A DNA stretch of 37,922 nt from Gilliamella sp. Occ3-1 (GCF_001690655.1 NZ_LZHQ01000016.1:1-37922), one strand, 5' to 3'. Positions 15,778 to 25,956 are shown, counted from the stretch's first letter. Numbers and translations: made by a program. The notes: generated from the sequence alone by a model not told the origin.

Positions 15778-16563
15778 ATGTGTGAATTATTGGGTATGAG
15801 TGCTAATGTACCAACCGATATCTGCTTTAGTTTTACTAGCTTAATTAAACGAGGTGGGGACAAAGGTCCTCACAAAGATGGTTGGGGAATTACTTTCTAC
15901 GAAGGAAAAGGTTGCCGAACATTTAAAGATCCAGAGCCTTGTAGCTATTCGCCTATTGCTAAAATGGTGAAAGAATATCCCATCAAATCTAAAGCTGTGA
16001 TTGCTCATATTCGACAAGCAAATCGAGGCGGTGTCGCACTAGAAAATACCCACCCATTCACCCGCGAACTCTGGGGTAAAAATTGGACTTTTGCCCACAA
16101 TGGACAATTAACCAATTACCAAAATTTAGATACAGGGCTTTTTCAACCTGTTGGAGAAACCGATAGCGAATTTGCCTTTTGCTATTTAATTAATCAATTA
16201 CAGCAAAAATATTCACAAAAACCTGTCGATGATCTTGAGCTATTTAATTTTATTAAGCAATGTGCCGATCAATTAAGCCAACTAGGCATATTCAATATGC
16301 TACTTTCTGATGGGCAATATGTGTTTGCCTATTGCACAACGAATTTGCATTGGATAACCCGTAAAGCACCATTTGGCAAAGCAAAATTACTGGACGAAGA
16401 TGTAGAAATTGATTTTCAAAAACATACAACACCCAATGATATTGTTACTATCATTTCAACCTTACCATTAACCTCAAATGAGATTTGGAACAAACTTAAT
16501 GCTGCTGGCGAAGCGATTTTATTTAAAGATGGTGAAATTAGCCAATCTTCCGCATTTTCATAG
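15778..16563 (+). CDS. yafJ: class II glutamine amidotransferase (YafJ-like)
   Basis: The protein has the N-terminal nucleophile glutaminase fold. Met1 is followed by Cys2 (MCELLGMSANVPTDICFSF), and removal of Met would expose the catalytic cysteine. This fixes the start at the ATG at 15778 rather than the upstream frame extension at 15754. Other conserved elements are KDGWGITFYEGKG, AHIRQANRG, NTHPF and WTFAHNGQL. It begins one base after the gmhA stop, so it is surely co-translated. The acceptor substrate of this family is not established. The C-terminal half is more variable. Confidence 0.9.
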   Translation: MCELLGMSANVPTDICFSFTSLIKRGGDKGPHKDGWGITFYEGKGCRTFKDPEPCSYSPIAKMVKEYPIKSKAVIAHIRQANRGGVALENTHPFTRELWGKNWTFAHNGQLTNYQNLDTGLFQPVGETDSEFAFCYLINQLQQKYSQKPVDDLELFNFIKQCADQLSQLGIFNMLLSDGQYVFAYCTTNLHWITRKAPFGKAKLLDEDVEIDFQKHTTPNDIVTIISTLPLTSNEIWNKLNAAGEAILFKDGEISQSSAFS

Positions 16564-16624
16564 GCTGCATTGGAAGCTCATTTTTAAATTGATGATGCAG
16601 ATAACTTAAAGTTAACCGTAACAA

Positions 16625-16767
16625 TTATAGTTTTTTAGCTATAGCAATCAGCAATACCAAGCCAATAATACCAAAACCTTGTGAACAAATGACCAAAATC
16701 GTAATGCGAAACAATAAACTAATGATAAAGTAGAAGTATTTGCCGACCTGTTTTACGAATTTGACAT
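16625..16767 (-). pseudogene. small single-pass membrane protein, frame broken near its start (or sequence error)
   Basis: On the minus strand, just after mgsA, an ATG at 16767 reads MSNS and stops. One frame over, the sequence reads KFVKQVGKYFYFIISLLFRI and then TILVICSQGFGIIGLVLLIA to IAKKL and a stop at 16625. Adding one base in the AAA run just after the ATG would give an uninterrupted 47-residue protein with basic ends and a long hydrophobic core. As it stands, the long frame has no start codon. I do not recognise the family. Confidence 0.4.
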
Positions 16768-16778
16768 GGTATTGATAT

Positions 16779-17240
16779 TTATTTAACTCTTTGAGTTAAA
16801 TAGCTTTGATAATCAGGAATTTCAATATCAACTTCTTGCGTAAAAATAGAGGACTGAATTAATGCATTGGCTGTGGCTTGATTAGTGGCAACTGGAATAT
16901 TCCAAACAGTAGATAATCGTAACAACGCTTTCACATCTGGATCGTGAGGTACAGCATTAAGTGGATCCCAAAAAAAGATTAAAATATCAATTTTACCTTC
17001 TGCAATTAATGCACCTATCTGCTGATCTCCCCCCATCGGACCACTTAGCATTGGCGTGATATTTAGTCCTGTTTCTTGCTTTATTAATGTTCCAGTAGTG
17101 CCCGTGCCACATAAATTATGACGAGAAAGCTCTTCACGATTTTTTTTACACCAATTTAATAAAGAATCTTTCAGGTGATCGTGAGCAACTAAAGCAATAT
17201 TTTTTTTAGCCAGTAATTTACGTGTGGTATATAGCATCAT
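16779..17240 (-). CDS. mgsA: methylglyoxal synthase
   Basis: MgsA converts dihydroxyacetone phosphate to methylglyoxal and phosphate, a bypass of lower glycolysis used when phosphate is short. The 153 residues show the phosphate-binding GTGTTGTLI, the [20 protein letters not shown] segment with the catalytic aspartate in GGD, and [15 protein letters not shown]. The first Met pair (MMLYTTRKL) leaves a small doubt about which ATG is used. It is transcribed alone and converges with yafJ. Confidence 0.95.
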   Translation of the reverse strand: MMLYTTRKLLAKKNIALVAHDHLKDSLLNWCKKNREELSRHNLCGTGTTGTLIKQETGLNITPMLSGPMGGDQQIGALIAEGKIDILIFFWDPLNAVPHDPDVKALLRLSTVWNIPVATNQATANALIQSSIFTQEVDIEIPDYQSYLTQRVK

Positions 17241-17326
17241 CGTATCCTAATTTATTATTATATTCTTTTTAATTTTTAACAAAGTATTAATCAAAGCGCA
17301 AGGGTTATTTAATTGATAATAGATAA

Positions 17327-17350
17327 TAAAAAAGGCACCGAAGTGCCTTT
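17327..17350 (-). terminator. intrinsic terminator of the downstream porin gene
   Basis: AAAGGCAC and GTGCCTTT form an 8-bp stem. Read on the minus strand, the loop is TTCG, a very stable tetraloop, and TTTTTTATT follows. It lies 21 bp past the porin stop. Confidence 0.92.
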
Positions 17351-17371
17351 TAAAAATAAAGATACAATCAA

Positions 17372-18514
17372 TTAGAATTGGTAAATTAAACCAAGTGCTA
17401 CTGTGTCTTTTGTTGTGCCCTTGATTTGTGATTTAGTAAATGAACCATCTTCATATAAAGCACGGCGTGCACCGATATCATCTTTATCTAATAAGTTAAT
17501 TTTATAATCAATAATAGCTTGTAGATTTTTGTTAAAGTCATAAGTTAAACCAACATCAACATATTTAGCTAAATCATTACCTTTAAGCCCTGCATCACTT
17601 GAATAATTAGATGCGTCTTTAACTTTATGTTGGATATAAGCAACAGATGGAGTTAAGCGACCCACTTCAAAGTCAATACCATATTGAGCAACTAATTCAT
17701 AGCCTTTGGTTTTTAAATCATCAGCGCTACGAGTTGTTGATGCATTATGCCAGCCATATTTTTGTTTACCTTGAATATATAACGCAGCTAAATAAAGGTT
17801 GTCGTTATCATATTTGATACCGGCTGACCATGCTTTAGCATCTTTATGACCACCAGTTTGTGCATAACCAGCACCAACAGATAAACCAGTATCAAGCACA
17901 TCCCAATCAACAACTGAACCCCATGCTTCAGCACTATTGTGTTTATCATTACGAGTATAATTACCGAAATGACGTGTTGAGCTGTTATCTCCGTTATCCG
18001 CATATTGAACAGCAAAACGTAAACCATTTACTAAACCGAAGAAATCTGAATTACGGTAGGTAGCAACGGCTTTAGTACGAGCTGTTAATGCATAAAGATC
18101 ATTATCAGAAGCATCACCACCAAATTCTGGTAAAACGTCAGTGTAAGATGTTAATGTTTTTAATACACCATCATTGCGACCATAGTCGAATGAACCAAAA
18201 TCACCAAAGTTTAAACCAGCAAATGCATAACGAGTTTCATTATCAGCATTTTTACCTGTCTTTGCTTCATACTCCCAACGACCATAGCCAGTTACGCTGT
18301 CTGTCACTTGTGTTTGACCGGACATACCTAACCGTGCAGTAGTTTTGTCACCTTCACCAGTTTGGTTATTGCGATCAGTAATATAGTTTAATGCGTAAAC
18401 ACGACCATAAAAGTCAACTTTATTACCATCTTTATTCCACACTTCAATAGAAGCGTTTGCTGTACCTGCAATTAAAAGTGCAGGAATAGCGATTGCTAAT
18501 AGATTACGTTTCAT
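17372..18514 (-). CDS. general outer-membrane porin (OmpC/OmpF family), second tandem copy
   Basis: This is a trimeric beta-barrel that lets small hydrophilic solutes through the outer membrane. The 380 residues start with a 21-residue signal peptide (MKRNLLAIAIPALLIAGTANA) followed by SIEVWNKDGNKVDFYGRV, the first strand. The constriction loop L3 carries TDVLPEFGGDA after YAFAGLNFGDFGSFDYGRND. The protein ends in the BAM-recognition motif GLIYQF with a terminal phenylalanine. It is closely related to the porin at 18819 but differs strongly in surface loops (for example HFGNYTRNDKHNS). GAGGGTAAC precedes the ATG, as in the other copy. The 304-bp upstream region and own terminator suggest separate transcription. 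Confidence 0.95.
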   Translation of the reverse strand: MKRNLLAIAIPALLIAGTANASIEVWNKDGNKVDFYGRVYALNYITDRNNQTGEGDKTTARLGMSGQTQVTDSVTGYGRWEYEAKTGKNADNETRYAFAGLNFGDFGSFDYGRNDGVLKTLTSYTDVLPEFGGDASDNDLYALTARTKAVATYRNSDFFGLVNGLRFAVQYADNGDNSSTRHFGNYTRNDKHNSAEAWGSVVDWDVLDTGLSVGAGYAQTGGHKDAKAWSAGIKYDNDNLYLAALYIQGKQKYGWHNASTTRSADDLKTKGYELVAQYGIDFEVGRLTPSVAYIQHKVKDASNYSSDAGLKGNDLAKYVDVGLTYDFNKNLQAIIDYKINLLDKDDIGARRALYEDGSFTKSQIKGTTKDTVALGLIYQF

Positions 18515-18818
18515 TTTGTTACCCTCATAGGTATATTTTTTTGTTAAAGATGCAAATTATTTTGCTCTTGGTCTAATAAATAACTGCCTGTAAATAGCAA
18601 TTACATTACTACTTTAATAGCCATTTTGATAGATAGCAAATAGATTTTGTTGCATATGCTATCTGTTGAACAATATTAATTATAATATTTCTGCGAATAT
18701 ATAAGTATATTAATACTTATTATAATTTTTTTTAGACATAAAATGTTTTTTAGGTAGGAATGAATTTAAGAGGCGAAAAAAAAGGCAACTAAGTGCCTTT
18801 TTATAAGATATTAAGAGA
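18515..18818. other. 304-bp intergenic region between the tandem porin genes
   Basis: This holds the promoter and leader of the porin at 17372 (minus strand) and, at the other end, the terminator of the porin at 18819. The leader has the conserved GAGGGTAAC before the ATG. A perfect 8-bp inverted repeat, AGATAGCA (18631-18638) and TGCTATCT (18657-18664), lies 18 bp apart in the promoter-proximal part and could be an operator or an RNA hairpin. OmpR sites are expected for such genes, but I cannot assign any with confidence. Confidence 0.45.
18776..18802 (-). terminator. intrinsic terminator of the ompF-like porin
   Basis: The stem AAAAAGGCA / TGCCTTTTT has a 6-base loop. On the minus strand it is followed by a run of Ts. 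It lies 17 bp past the porin stop. Confidence 0.9.
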
Positions 18819-20000
18819 TTAGAATTGGTAAATTAAACCAACACCTAACACATCTTTAGTACCTGGTGTGTATGGATGACGACCATTGCTTTCACGAACA
18901 GTATTTTCTGCTGCACCAATGTCGTATTTCTTAAGTAAATTAAATTTATATTCTACGATAGCGCTAAAGTTTTTATTTAAGTCATATGTTGCACCAAGTG
19001 AAACATATTTAACTAAATTACGGTCTGCTTTATGAGATTCATCGTCTAAATCAATATTAGTAAACTTATGTTGTACATAAGCTAAAGAAGGTGTTAAACG
19101 ACCTACTTCTAAATCAATACCGTATTGAGCAACTAATTCAACACCTTTGATTTTTGGATCTTTATACTTGTCACCGTCTATGCGATCATTCCAAGTATTG
19201 AGTTTAGATTGGAAGTAGTTGGCAGCTAGATACAAGTTGTAATTGTCATATTTGATACCAGTAGTCCATGTTTTTACTCTTTTAACTTCATCAGGTTCGT
19301 ATGCAGATTTACCAGCTGTTTGAGCGTAACCTGCCCCCCAAGTCAAGCCAGTATCGAAAATACGCCACTGAACATTTGCACCATAGGCTTCACGGCTTTC
19401 ACCACTAAATTCAACGAAATCACCGTCTTCATCCTTTTTTATGCTAGCAAGTTTACTATCATAAGTTGCAGCGTTATCGCCATTATCAGCATATTGTAAT
19501 GCAAAGCTGATATCATCAGTTAAACCGAAGAAGTTATTATTACGGTAAGTTGCAACAGCTTTAGTACGAGCTGAAAGTACGTTCCAATCGTTGTTTGCTG
19601 CATCACCACCAAATTGTGGTAATACGTCAGTATAAGCAGTAATTGCTTTTAACACACCGTCGTTACGACCATAGTCAAATGAACCTAAATCACCAAAATT
19701 TAAGCCAGCAAATGCATAACGTACTTCATTATCAGAATTTTTACCCGCTTTAGCTTCGTATTCCCAACGACCATAGCCAGTTACGCTATCTGTGATTTGA
19801 GTTTGGCCTGACATACCTAAACGAGCTGAAGTATCATCACCTTCGCCCTTTTGACCACGGTCAGTGATGTTATTAGCTGCTTTTACTCGACCGTAAAAGT
19901 CAACTTTATTACCATCTTTGTTCCAAACTTCGATAGATGCATTTGCACCAGCGGCTACTAAAAGCGCAGGGATAGCGACTGCTAATAGATTACGTTTCAT
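18819..20000 (-). CDS. ompF: general outer-membrane porin, ompF-position copy
   Basis: This 393-residue porin has the signal peptide MKRNLLAVAIPALLVAAGAN-A, then SIEVWNKDGNKVDFYGRV. The L3 region is TDVLPQFGGDA, and the barrel ends in GVGLIYQF. Position supports the symbol: porin, asnS, pncB and divergent pepN occur in the same order and orientation around ompF in Escherichia coli. OmpC and OmpF cannot be told apart by sequence alone here. The 5' leader contains GAGGGTAAA before the ATG and a 6-bp inverted repeat GACACT / AGTGTC at 20030-20053. It is probably the parent of the copy at 17372, or both descend from one duplication. Confidence 0.9.
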   Translation of the reverse strand: MKRNLLAVAIPALLVAAGANASIEVWNKDGNKVDFYGRVKAANNITDRGQKGEGDDTSARLGMSGQTQITDSVTGYGRWEYEAKAGKNSDNEVRYAFAGLNFGDLGSFDYGRNDGVLKAITAYTDVLPQFGGDAANNDWNVLSARTKAVATYRNNNFFGLTDDISFALQYADNGDNAATYDSKLASIKKDEDGDFVEFSGESREAYGANVQWRIFDTGLTWGAGYAQTAGKSAYEPDEVKRVKTWTTGIKYDNYNLYLAANYFQSKLNTWNDRIDGDKYKDPKIKGVELVAQYGIDLEVGRLTPSLAYVQHKFTNIDLDDESHKADRNLVKYVSLGATYDLNKNFSAIVEYKFNLLKKYDIGAAENTVRESNGRHPYTPGTKDVLGVGLIYQF

Positions 20001-20276
20001 TTTTTACCCTCATGGTTATTTTCTAAAAAGACACTTTCCATAAGTTTAGTGTCAATCTTCGTACAATAATTATTCATCCAAAAAAATAATATTTTTATCT
20101 ATTATTTTAACTACTTTTCATAGTATTGTAAATTATGTATAAATTTTTTCTAAAATCAAGCAAACTTTTCACTAAATATGGCACCTAATCCAAAATTCAA
20201 CCACATTTGATCACTTTTTGTACTATATCGGATTGATATTTGTTGATTCCTGAGCTAACCTAATTTTTCAATCAAT

Positions 20277-21680
20277 CTAAAAGTTTGCATTACGCGGCGT
20301 TCTTGGGAATGGGATAACATCGCGCACATTTTGAACACCTGTTACATAAACAATTAAACGTTCAAAACCAAGACCAAAACCAGAATGTGGCACAGTACCG
20401 TATCGACGTAAATCACGATACCACCAATAATCTTCTTTTTTAAGTCCCAATTCATCCATGCGTTTATCCAACATATCTAAACGCTCCTCACGCTGAGATC
20501 CACCAATGATTTCACCAATTCCTGGCGCTAAAACATCCATTGCCGCTACCGTTTTACCGTCATCATTCATACGCATATAAAACGCTTTAATATCTTTCGG
20601 ATAGTTTTTTACTACCACTGGTGCTTTAAAATGTTGTTCAGCTAAATAACGCTCATGTTCTGAAGCTAAATCAATTCCCCAGCTGACTGGGTTTTCAAAT
20701 TTAGCATCACAATTTTGTAATATAGTGATAGCATCAGTGTAATCCACTTGAGCAAAATCAGCATTAATAAAGTTTTCAAGACGATTGATTGCTTCTTTAT
20801 CAACATGCTGAGCAAAAAATTGCATATCATCAGCACGTTTTTCTAGCACTTCTTTAAACACATATTTCAACATATCCTCAGCAAGCTTAGCGTTATCATC
20901 TAGATCAGCAAACGCTACTTCAGGCTCCATCATCCAAAACTCAGCTAAATGGCGAGTAGTATTTGAGTTCTCTGCTCTAAATGTTGGACCAAAAGTATAA
21001 ACTTTAGAAAGTGCACAAGCATAAGTTTCAGCGTTTAATTGTCCAGAAACGGTTAAAAAAGCTTCTTTACCAAAGAAATCTTTATCAAAATCAACTTTAC
21101 CATTATCAGATTTAGGCAGATTTAGCATATCAAGTGTTGAAACGCGGAACATTTCGCCCGCCCCTTCAGTATCTGATGCGGTAATAACAGGAGTTGATAG
21201 CCAATAAAAGCCACGATCATTAAAAAACTGATGAATTGCTTGCGCAAGCGTATGGCGTACACGCGTTATCGCACCAACAATATTGGTTCGTGCACGCAAG
21301 TGAGCCACTTCACGAAGATATTCAATTGAATGGCGCTTTGCTGCCATTGGGTAAGTCTCGGGATCGTCAACAAAGCCATACACTTCAACTTGCGTTGCTT
21401 GTAATTCATATTTTTGACCTTGACCTGGTGACTCCACTACTTTACCAGTGACTTTAACGGAACAACCAGCTGTTAGACGCAAGATTTCTTGTTCATAATT
21501 AGATAAATTATTTTCAATAACAGCTTGAATAGGGTCAAAGCAGGAACCATCGTAAACAGCTAAAAATGAAATACCTGCTTTAGAATCACGGCGAGTTCTT
21601 ACCCAACCTTGAACTGAAATAGTGCTACCGACAGCAATTTTGCCTTGTAACACATCAACAATAGGTGCAACTGAAGTCAT
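20277..21680 (-). CDS. asnS: asparaginyl-tRNA synthetase
   Basis: This class IIb aminoacyl-tRNA synthetase charges tRNA-Asn. The 467 residues include the N-terminal OB-fold anticodon-binding domain ([20 protein letters not shown]), class II motif 2 around [20 protein letters not shown], and motif 3 in [15 protein letters not shown]. The C-terminus [15 protein letters not shown] is typical of AsnS and distinguishes it from AspS. It is a single gene between pncB and the porin on the same strand. A presence of AsnS means that Asn-tRNA need not be made by transamidation. Confidence 0.97.
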   Translation of the reverse strand: MTSVAPIVDVLQGKIAVGSTISVQGWVRTRRDSKAGISFLAVYDGSCFDPIQAVIENNLSNYEQEILRLTAGCSVKVTGKVVESPGQGQKYELQATQVEVYGFVDDPETYPMAAKRHSIEYLREVAHLRARTNIVGAITRVRHTLAQAIHQFFNDRGFYWLSTPVITASDTEGAGEMFRVSTLDMLNLPKSDNGKVDFDKDFFGKEAFLTVSGQLNAETYACALSKVYTFGPTFRAENSNTTRHLAEFWMMEPEVAFADLDDNAKLAEDMLKYVFKEVLEKRADDMQFFAQHVDKEAINRLENFINADFAQVDYTDAITILQNCDAKFENPVSWGIDLASEHERYLAEQHFKAPVVVKNYPKDIKAFYMRMNDDGKTVAAMDVLAPGIGEIIGGSQREERLDMLDKRMDELGLKKEDYWWYRDLRRYGTVPHSGFGLGFERLIVYVTGVQNVRDVIPFPRTPRNANF

Positions 21681-21841
21681 TTAATTATCCATCTCTACAT
21701 TAATTTGTTTAAGTAATATTTAAAGTAATACAGATATATTCTAAAGACTATCCCATAACTAAATGGAATTCTTGAATAACTTGTTTCTTATTACTAATTT
21801 TTAGTTTCTAATATTAATAATAAGTTAAACATGAATTATTA

Positions 21842-23035
21842 TCATTGTTTAACACTAAAAGTTCGTTTTAATTCATCAATAAAATCTAAATCCCGAGATA
21901 TCGTTTTACCTGGACTATCTGATAGTTTAGCCACAGATTGATTATTACATTCCGTTAATTTAAGCACAATGTTCAATGCTTTGGTATTGGCATCTTTAGA
22001 TGGAATATCACAAGCTAAAAAACCGCCGACGCCAAAAGATAATTTTACGCGATGATTAAAATGTTGATAGATTTTAATCGCCTTGTCAAAATTTAAGCTA
22101 TCAGAAAAAACCAAAAGTTTAGTTTGTGGATCTATGCCCAATTGCTGATAATGAGCAATTGCTTTTTCACCCCATTGAATTGAATCACCTGAATCATGAC
22201 GAAGCCCTTGATAATGAGAAGCAAAATGCAAATCAAAATCACGTAAAAATGCATCCATTGTAATACAATCTGTTAATGCTATTCCTAAGTCATGAGGATA
22301 TTCATCTAACCAAACTTGAAGAGCATTTCTTTGGCAATCTTGAAGATTAGCACTTAAACGTTGATGAGCTTGAAACCACTCGTGTGCTTGGGTTCCAACA
22401 GGAGTAAGCCCTAAACGATAAGCCAGTAAATAATTGCTAGTACTATGAAAGTTATGAAAGTGTGTTTTCAAATAACTGACAACTGCCTCTTGCACCGCAA
22501 ACGAATAACGCCTACGCGTACCAAAATCCATTAAATTAAAGCCCGACATATCCATATTAGCTGTTTTTTCATTAAACAATGCCAATTTATCTTTTAGCCG
22601 AGCTAGTGCCTCAGAAACTCCAATATTAGGTGAACGATCTTTATGAACAATTTCACTGATAACGGCAAGTAATGGCACTTCCCATAGAATAACATCTAGC
22701 CATTTACCTTCAATTGTAATAGAAAGCACTCCATCTTCATTTTTTATAGTGAGCAAATCACTATTGAAACGCCATTTTTTAAGCCAATTTAAATAGTCAG
22801 ATTTAAAAAAGGAAATATTTGATAAATAGTTAAATTCATCATCAGACAGCGCTAATGATTCCATTAATTTCACTTGATTTATTATTTCATCAACATATTG
22901 TCCCAATAAATCATCACTACGACAACGAAACTGCGCAACGACAGTTACCTCAGGGTAGTAATGAAATACAGCTTGCTGCATATGCAACTTATAAGCATCA
23001 GTATCTAATATTGATGTAATTATTGCTGGTAACAT
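21842..23035 (-). CDS. pncB: nicotinate phosphoribosyltransferase
   Basis: PncB makes nicotinate mononucleotide from nicotinate and PRPP with ATP hydrolysis, the entry of the Preiss-Handler salvage route to NAD. The 397 residues match the bacterial type: [19 protein letters not shown] at the N-terminus, [31 protein letters not shown] with the histidine that is phosphorylated in the family, and [14 protein letters not shown]. It is divergent from pepN across 158 bp, which contains the start sites of both genes. Confidence 0.96.
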   Translation of the reverse strand: MLPAIITSILDTDAYKLHMQQAVFHYYPEVTVVAQFRCRSDDLLGQYVDEIINQVKLMESLALSDDEFNYLSNISFFKSDYLNWLKKWRFNSDLLTIKNEDGVLSITIEGKWLDVILWEVPLLAVISEIVHKDRSPNIGVSEALARLKDKLALFNEKTANMDMSGFNLMDFGTRRRYSFAVQEAVVSYLKTHFHNFHSTSNYLLAYRLGLTPVGTQAHEWFQAHQRLSANLQDCQRNALQVWLDEYPHDLGIALTDCITMDAFLRDFDLHFASHYQGLRHDSGDSIQWGEKAIAHYQQLGIDPQTKLLVFSDSLNFDKAIKIYQHFNHRVKLSFGVGGFLACDIPSKDANTKALNIVLKLTECNNQSVAKLSDSPGKTISRDLDFIDELKRTFSVKQ

Positions 23036-23193
23036 GTAAATTTAGTGCTATTGCTTTAAATAAAAATTTCAAAGATTATAGCAGAATAATAATGAAGATA
23101 TAGATTAATTATGTAATAAGATTGTTTTTAATCGACTATAATATCGATCAGTATAAAATATAAATTGATTTCAAACCAAAAGGTCATAACAAC

Positions 23194-25827
23194 ATGAATA
23201 TAAAAACACCTGAATCGCAGCCTATTGCCAAAAATCGTCTTGATTATAAATCACCCGATTTTACCATTACCGACATTGATCTTGATTTTGATTTAGCTCC
23301 CGAAATAACAACCGTCACAGCTCGTAGCCGTGTTGTTAAGAAAAATAATGAAGCGGACAATTTAATTTTAGATGGTGAAGATCTTAAATTGATTTCTGTT
23401 AATATTGACGAACAACCATGGCATGATTATCAGCTCACAAAAGCTGGTTTAATCATTCAACGTGTTCCAGCAGAATTTACATTAACGATTGTTAACGAAA
23501 TCAAACCAATTGACAATACAGCACTTGAAGGATTATATGTATCAGGCGAAGCGCTCTGTACTCAATGTGAAGCAGAAGGATTCCGCCATATTACCTATTA
23601 TCTTGACAGACCTGACGTTCTTGCTCGCTTTTCAACACGTATTACCGCGAATAAACAACATTATCCTTATCTACTTTCGAACGGTAATCGCATAGCGCAA
23701 GGCGAGCTTGCAGATGGACGTCATTGGGTACAATGGCAAGATCCTTTTCCGAAACCGGCTTACTTATTTGCATTAGTTGCTGGTGATTTTGATATTTTAA
23801 AAGATCAGTTTATCACGCAATCAAAGCGGAAAGTTGATTTAGAAATTTACGTTGATAAAGGTAATTTAGATCGTTCGCAGTGGGCTATGACAAGCTTAAA
23901 AAATGCCATGCGTTGGGACGAAACACGCTTTGGGCTTGAATACGACTTAGATATCTTTATGATTGTAGCGGTTGATTTTTTCAATATGGGAGCAATGGAA
24001 AACAAAGGATTAAATATCTTTAATTCAAAATATGTGCTTGCCAAACCACAAACAGCAACAGATGATGACTATCTAGGTATTGAAGGTGTAATTGGTCATG
24101 AATATTTTCACAACTGGACTGGTAATCGGGTAACCTGTCGCGACTGGTTCCAACTTAGTTTAAAAGAAGGATTAACTGTATTTCGAGATCAGGAATTTAG
24201 CGCTGATATGGGATCTCGTGCAGTAAAACGCATTGAGGATGTCAAACTTTTGCGCACCGTTCAATTTGCCGAAGATGCTAGTCCAATGTCTCACCCTATT
24301 CGGCCTGAACAAGTAATAGAAATGAATAACTTTTACACAGTCACCGTGTACGAAAAAGGCGCTGAAGTTATTCGAATGATGCATACTTTATTAGGAGAAG
24401 ATAAATTCCAAGCAGGGATGAAACTTTATTTTAAACGCCATGATGGTAGTGCCGCAACTTGTGATGATTTTGTTGCAGCCATGCAAGATGCCTCAGGTAT
24501 CGATTTAACTCAATTTAAATTATGGTATAGCCAATCAGGAACACCTGAATTAACCGTTACCGATAATTATGACGAGAAAAATCAACAATATACTTTAACA
24601 GTAGAACAATATACGCCAGCTACTCAAGATCAAGCACAAAAACAGGCTTTGCATATCCCACTTGATATCGAGTTATATCAACATAATGGTGAAATAATTC
24701 CACTGCAATACCAAAGCAAATCTGTTCACCATGTTTTAAATTTAACACAAAACAAACAACAATTTATCTTTGATAACGTAACTCAAAAACCGATTATTTC
24801 AGTATTACGTGATTTTTCAGCACCTGTTAAGTTAACTTATGATTATCAAGATAATGATCTTATTTTCTTAATGCAACACGCTACTAACGCATTTAGCCGT
24901 TACGATGCAGCTCAAATGTTATTAGCAAAATATGTTCGCTCGAATGTGAAAAATTATCAAGAAAATCAAAATCTAATGTTGCCTGATTCAGTATTAGATG
25001 CATTTAGAGCCGTATTGTTATCAGAAAAAACTGACCCTTTCCTTATTGCACAAATATTAACCTTGCCATCTGAAAACGAGTTGGCGAATTTATTTACTGT
25101 GGTTGATCCAATCGCAATTCATCAAGTGCGTCTATTTTTGTTAACTCATTTTGCAAACGAATTTTATGATGAACTATTAGCCGTTTATCACCACAATAAA
25201 ACATCACAATATCAAATTAAACATAATGACATTGCTAAGCGGTCACTTAAAAACTGTTGTTTAACTTTATTAGCTCATGCCGATGATAATTCGCATGCCA
25301 ATACATTGGTTAACCAACAATATTATCAAGCAAATAATATGACTGATTGTTTAGCCGCCTTGAGTGTTGCTGTAAAAGCTGAACTTGATTGTCGAACTGA
25401 GTTATTGGCTAACTTTGATGACAAATGGCATCAAGATGGACTTGTTATGGACAAATGGTTAGCACTAAACGCAACAAGCCCAGAAAAGAATGTTCTTGCT
25501 ACCGTGAAAAAATTATTAACTCACCGCTCATTTACACTCAGTAACCCAAATCGGATTCGTGCATTAATTGGAGCATTTGTAAATAATAACCCTGTGGCAT
25601 TTCACGCTGAAGATGGCAGTGGTTATCAATTTTTAGTTGAAATTCTCACTGAGTTAAACCAAAAAAATCCGCAAGTTGCAGCAAGGCTTATCGATCCTCT
25701 AATTCGATTAAAACGTTATGACAAAAATCGTCAACAGCAGATGCAAAAAGCACTTGAGGCATTGCTAAAAATTGAAAATTTATCTAAAGATTTATTTGAA
25801 AAAATTAACAAGGCACTAGAAGCCTAA
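23194..25827 (+). CDS. pepN: aminopeptidase N (M1 family zinc metallopeptidase)
   Basis: PepN is the major cytoplasmic aminopeptidase, which removes N-terminal residues from peptides. The 877 residues match the Escherichia coli length. The substrate-recognition motif GAMEN is at 266-270. The zinc-binding HEYFH is at 302-306, with the third ligand E325 in LKEGLTVF. A catalytic tyrosine is expected in FYTVTVYEKGAEV. The C-terminal helical repeat domain is present and ends KINKALEA. The long hairpin at 25834-25868 follows the stop. Confidence 0.97.
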   Translation: MNIKTPESQPIAKNRLDYKSPDFTITDIDLDFDLAPEITTVTARSRVVKKNNEADNLILDGEDLKLISVNIDEQPWHDYQLTKAGLIIQRVPAEFTLTIVNEIKPIDNTALEGLYVSGEALCTQCEAEGFRHITYYLDRPDVLARFSTRITANKQHYPYLLSNGNRIAQGELADGRHWVQWQDPFPKPAYLFALVAGDFDILKDQFITQSKRKVDLEIYVDKGNLDRSQWAMTSLKNAMRWDETRFGLEYDLDIFMIVAVDFFNMGAMENKGLNIFNSKYVLAKPQTATDDDYLGIEGVIGHEYFHNWTGNRVTCRDWFQLSLKEGLTVFRDQEFSADMGSRAVKRIEDVKLLRTVQFAEDASPMSHPIRPEQVIEMNNFYTVTVYEKGAEVIRMMHTLLGEDKFQAGMKLYFKRHDGSAATCDDFVAAMQDASGIDLTQFKLWYSQSGTPELTVTDNYDEKNQQYTLTVEQYTPATQDQAQKQALHIPLDIELYQHNGEIIPLQYQSKSVHHVLNLTQNKQQFIFDNVTQKPIISVLRDFSAPVKLTYDYQDNDLIFLMQHATNAFSRYDAAQMLLAKYVRSNVKNYQENQNLMLPDSVLDAFRAVLLSEKTDPFLIAQILTLPSENELANLFTVVDPIAIHQVRLFLLTHFANEFYDELLAVYHHNKTSQYQIKHNDIAKRSLKNCCLTLLAHADDNSHANTLVNQQYYQANNMTDCLAALSVAVKAELDCRTELLANFDDKWHQDGLVMDKWLALNATSPEKNVLATVKKLLTHRSFTLSNPNRIRALIGAFVNNNPVAFHAEDGSGYQFLVEILTELNQKNPQVAARLIDPLIRLKRYDKNRQQQMQKALEALLKIENLSKDLFEKINKALEA

Positions 25828-25833
25828 ATAGGA

Positions 25834-25868
25834 AATAGCATTCTGCAATATCGTTGTAGGATGCTATT
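25834..25868 (+). terminator. long hairpin after pepN, terminator-like
   Basis: AATAGCAT, then CTGCAA, pair with TTGTAG, then ATGCTATT. This forms a stem of about 15 bp with one G-T pair, one bulge-like mismatch and a 5-base loop. No T-tract follows (AATAAATTTAAAA), so it may work as an RNA 3'-end stabiliser rather than a classical terminator. Confidence 0.55.
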
Positions 25869-25893
25869 AATAAATTTAAAATTGAAGTTGAAA

Positions 25894-25934
25894 TTTTATA
25901 CTAAAACGTAGAGTTTCCTGAAACTTTTTTACAA
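25894..25934 (+). promoter_or_regulatory. 41-bp element shared with the ibaG upstream region (copy A)
   Basis: This stretch begins TTTTATACTAAAAC, contains the palindrome GTTTCCTGAAAC, and ends CTTTTTTACAA. It matches 34 of 41 bases with 32627-32667 without gaps. It ends 22 bp before the rhodanese start, so it covers the expected promoter region. No known operator matches it in my reading. Confidence 0.5.
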
Positions 25935-25956
25935 GCACTTTAATAAGTTTTAAATA

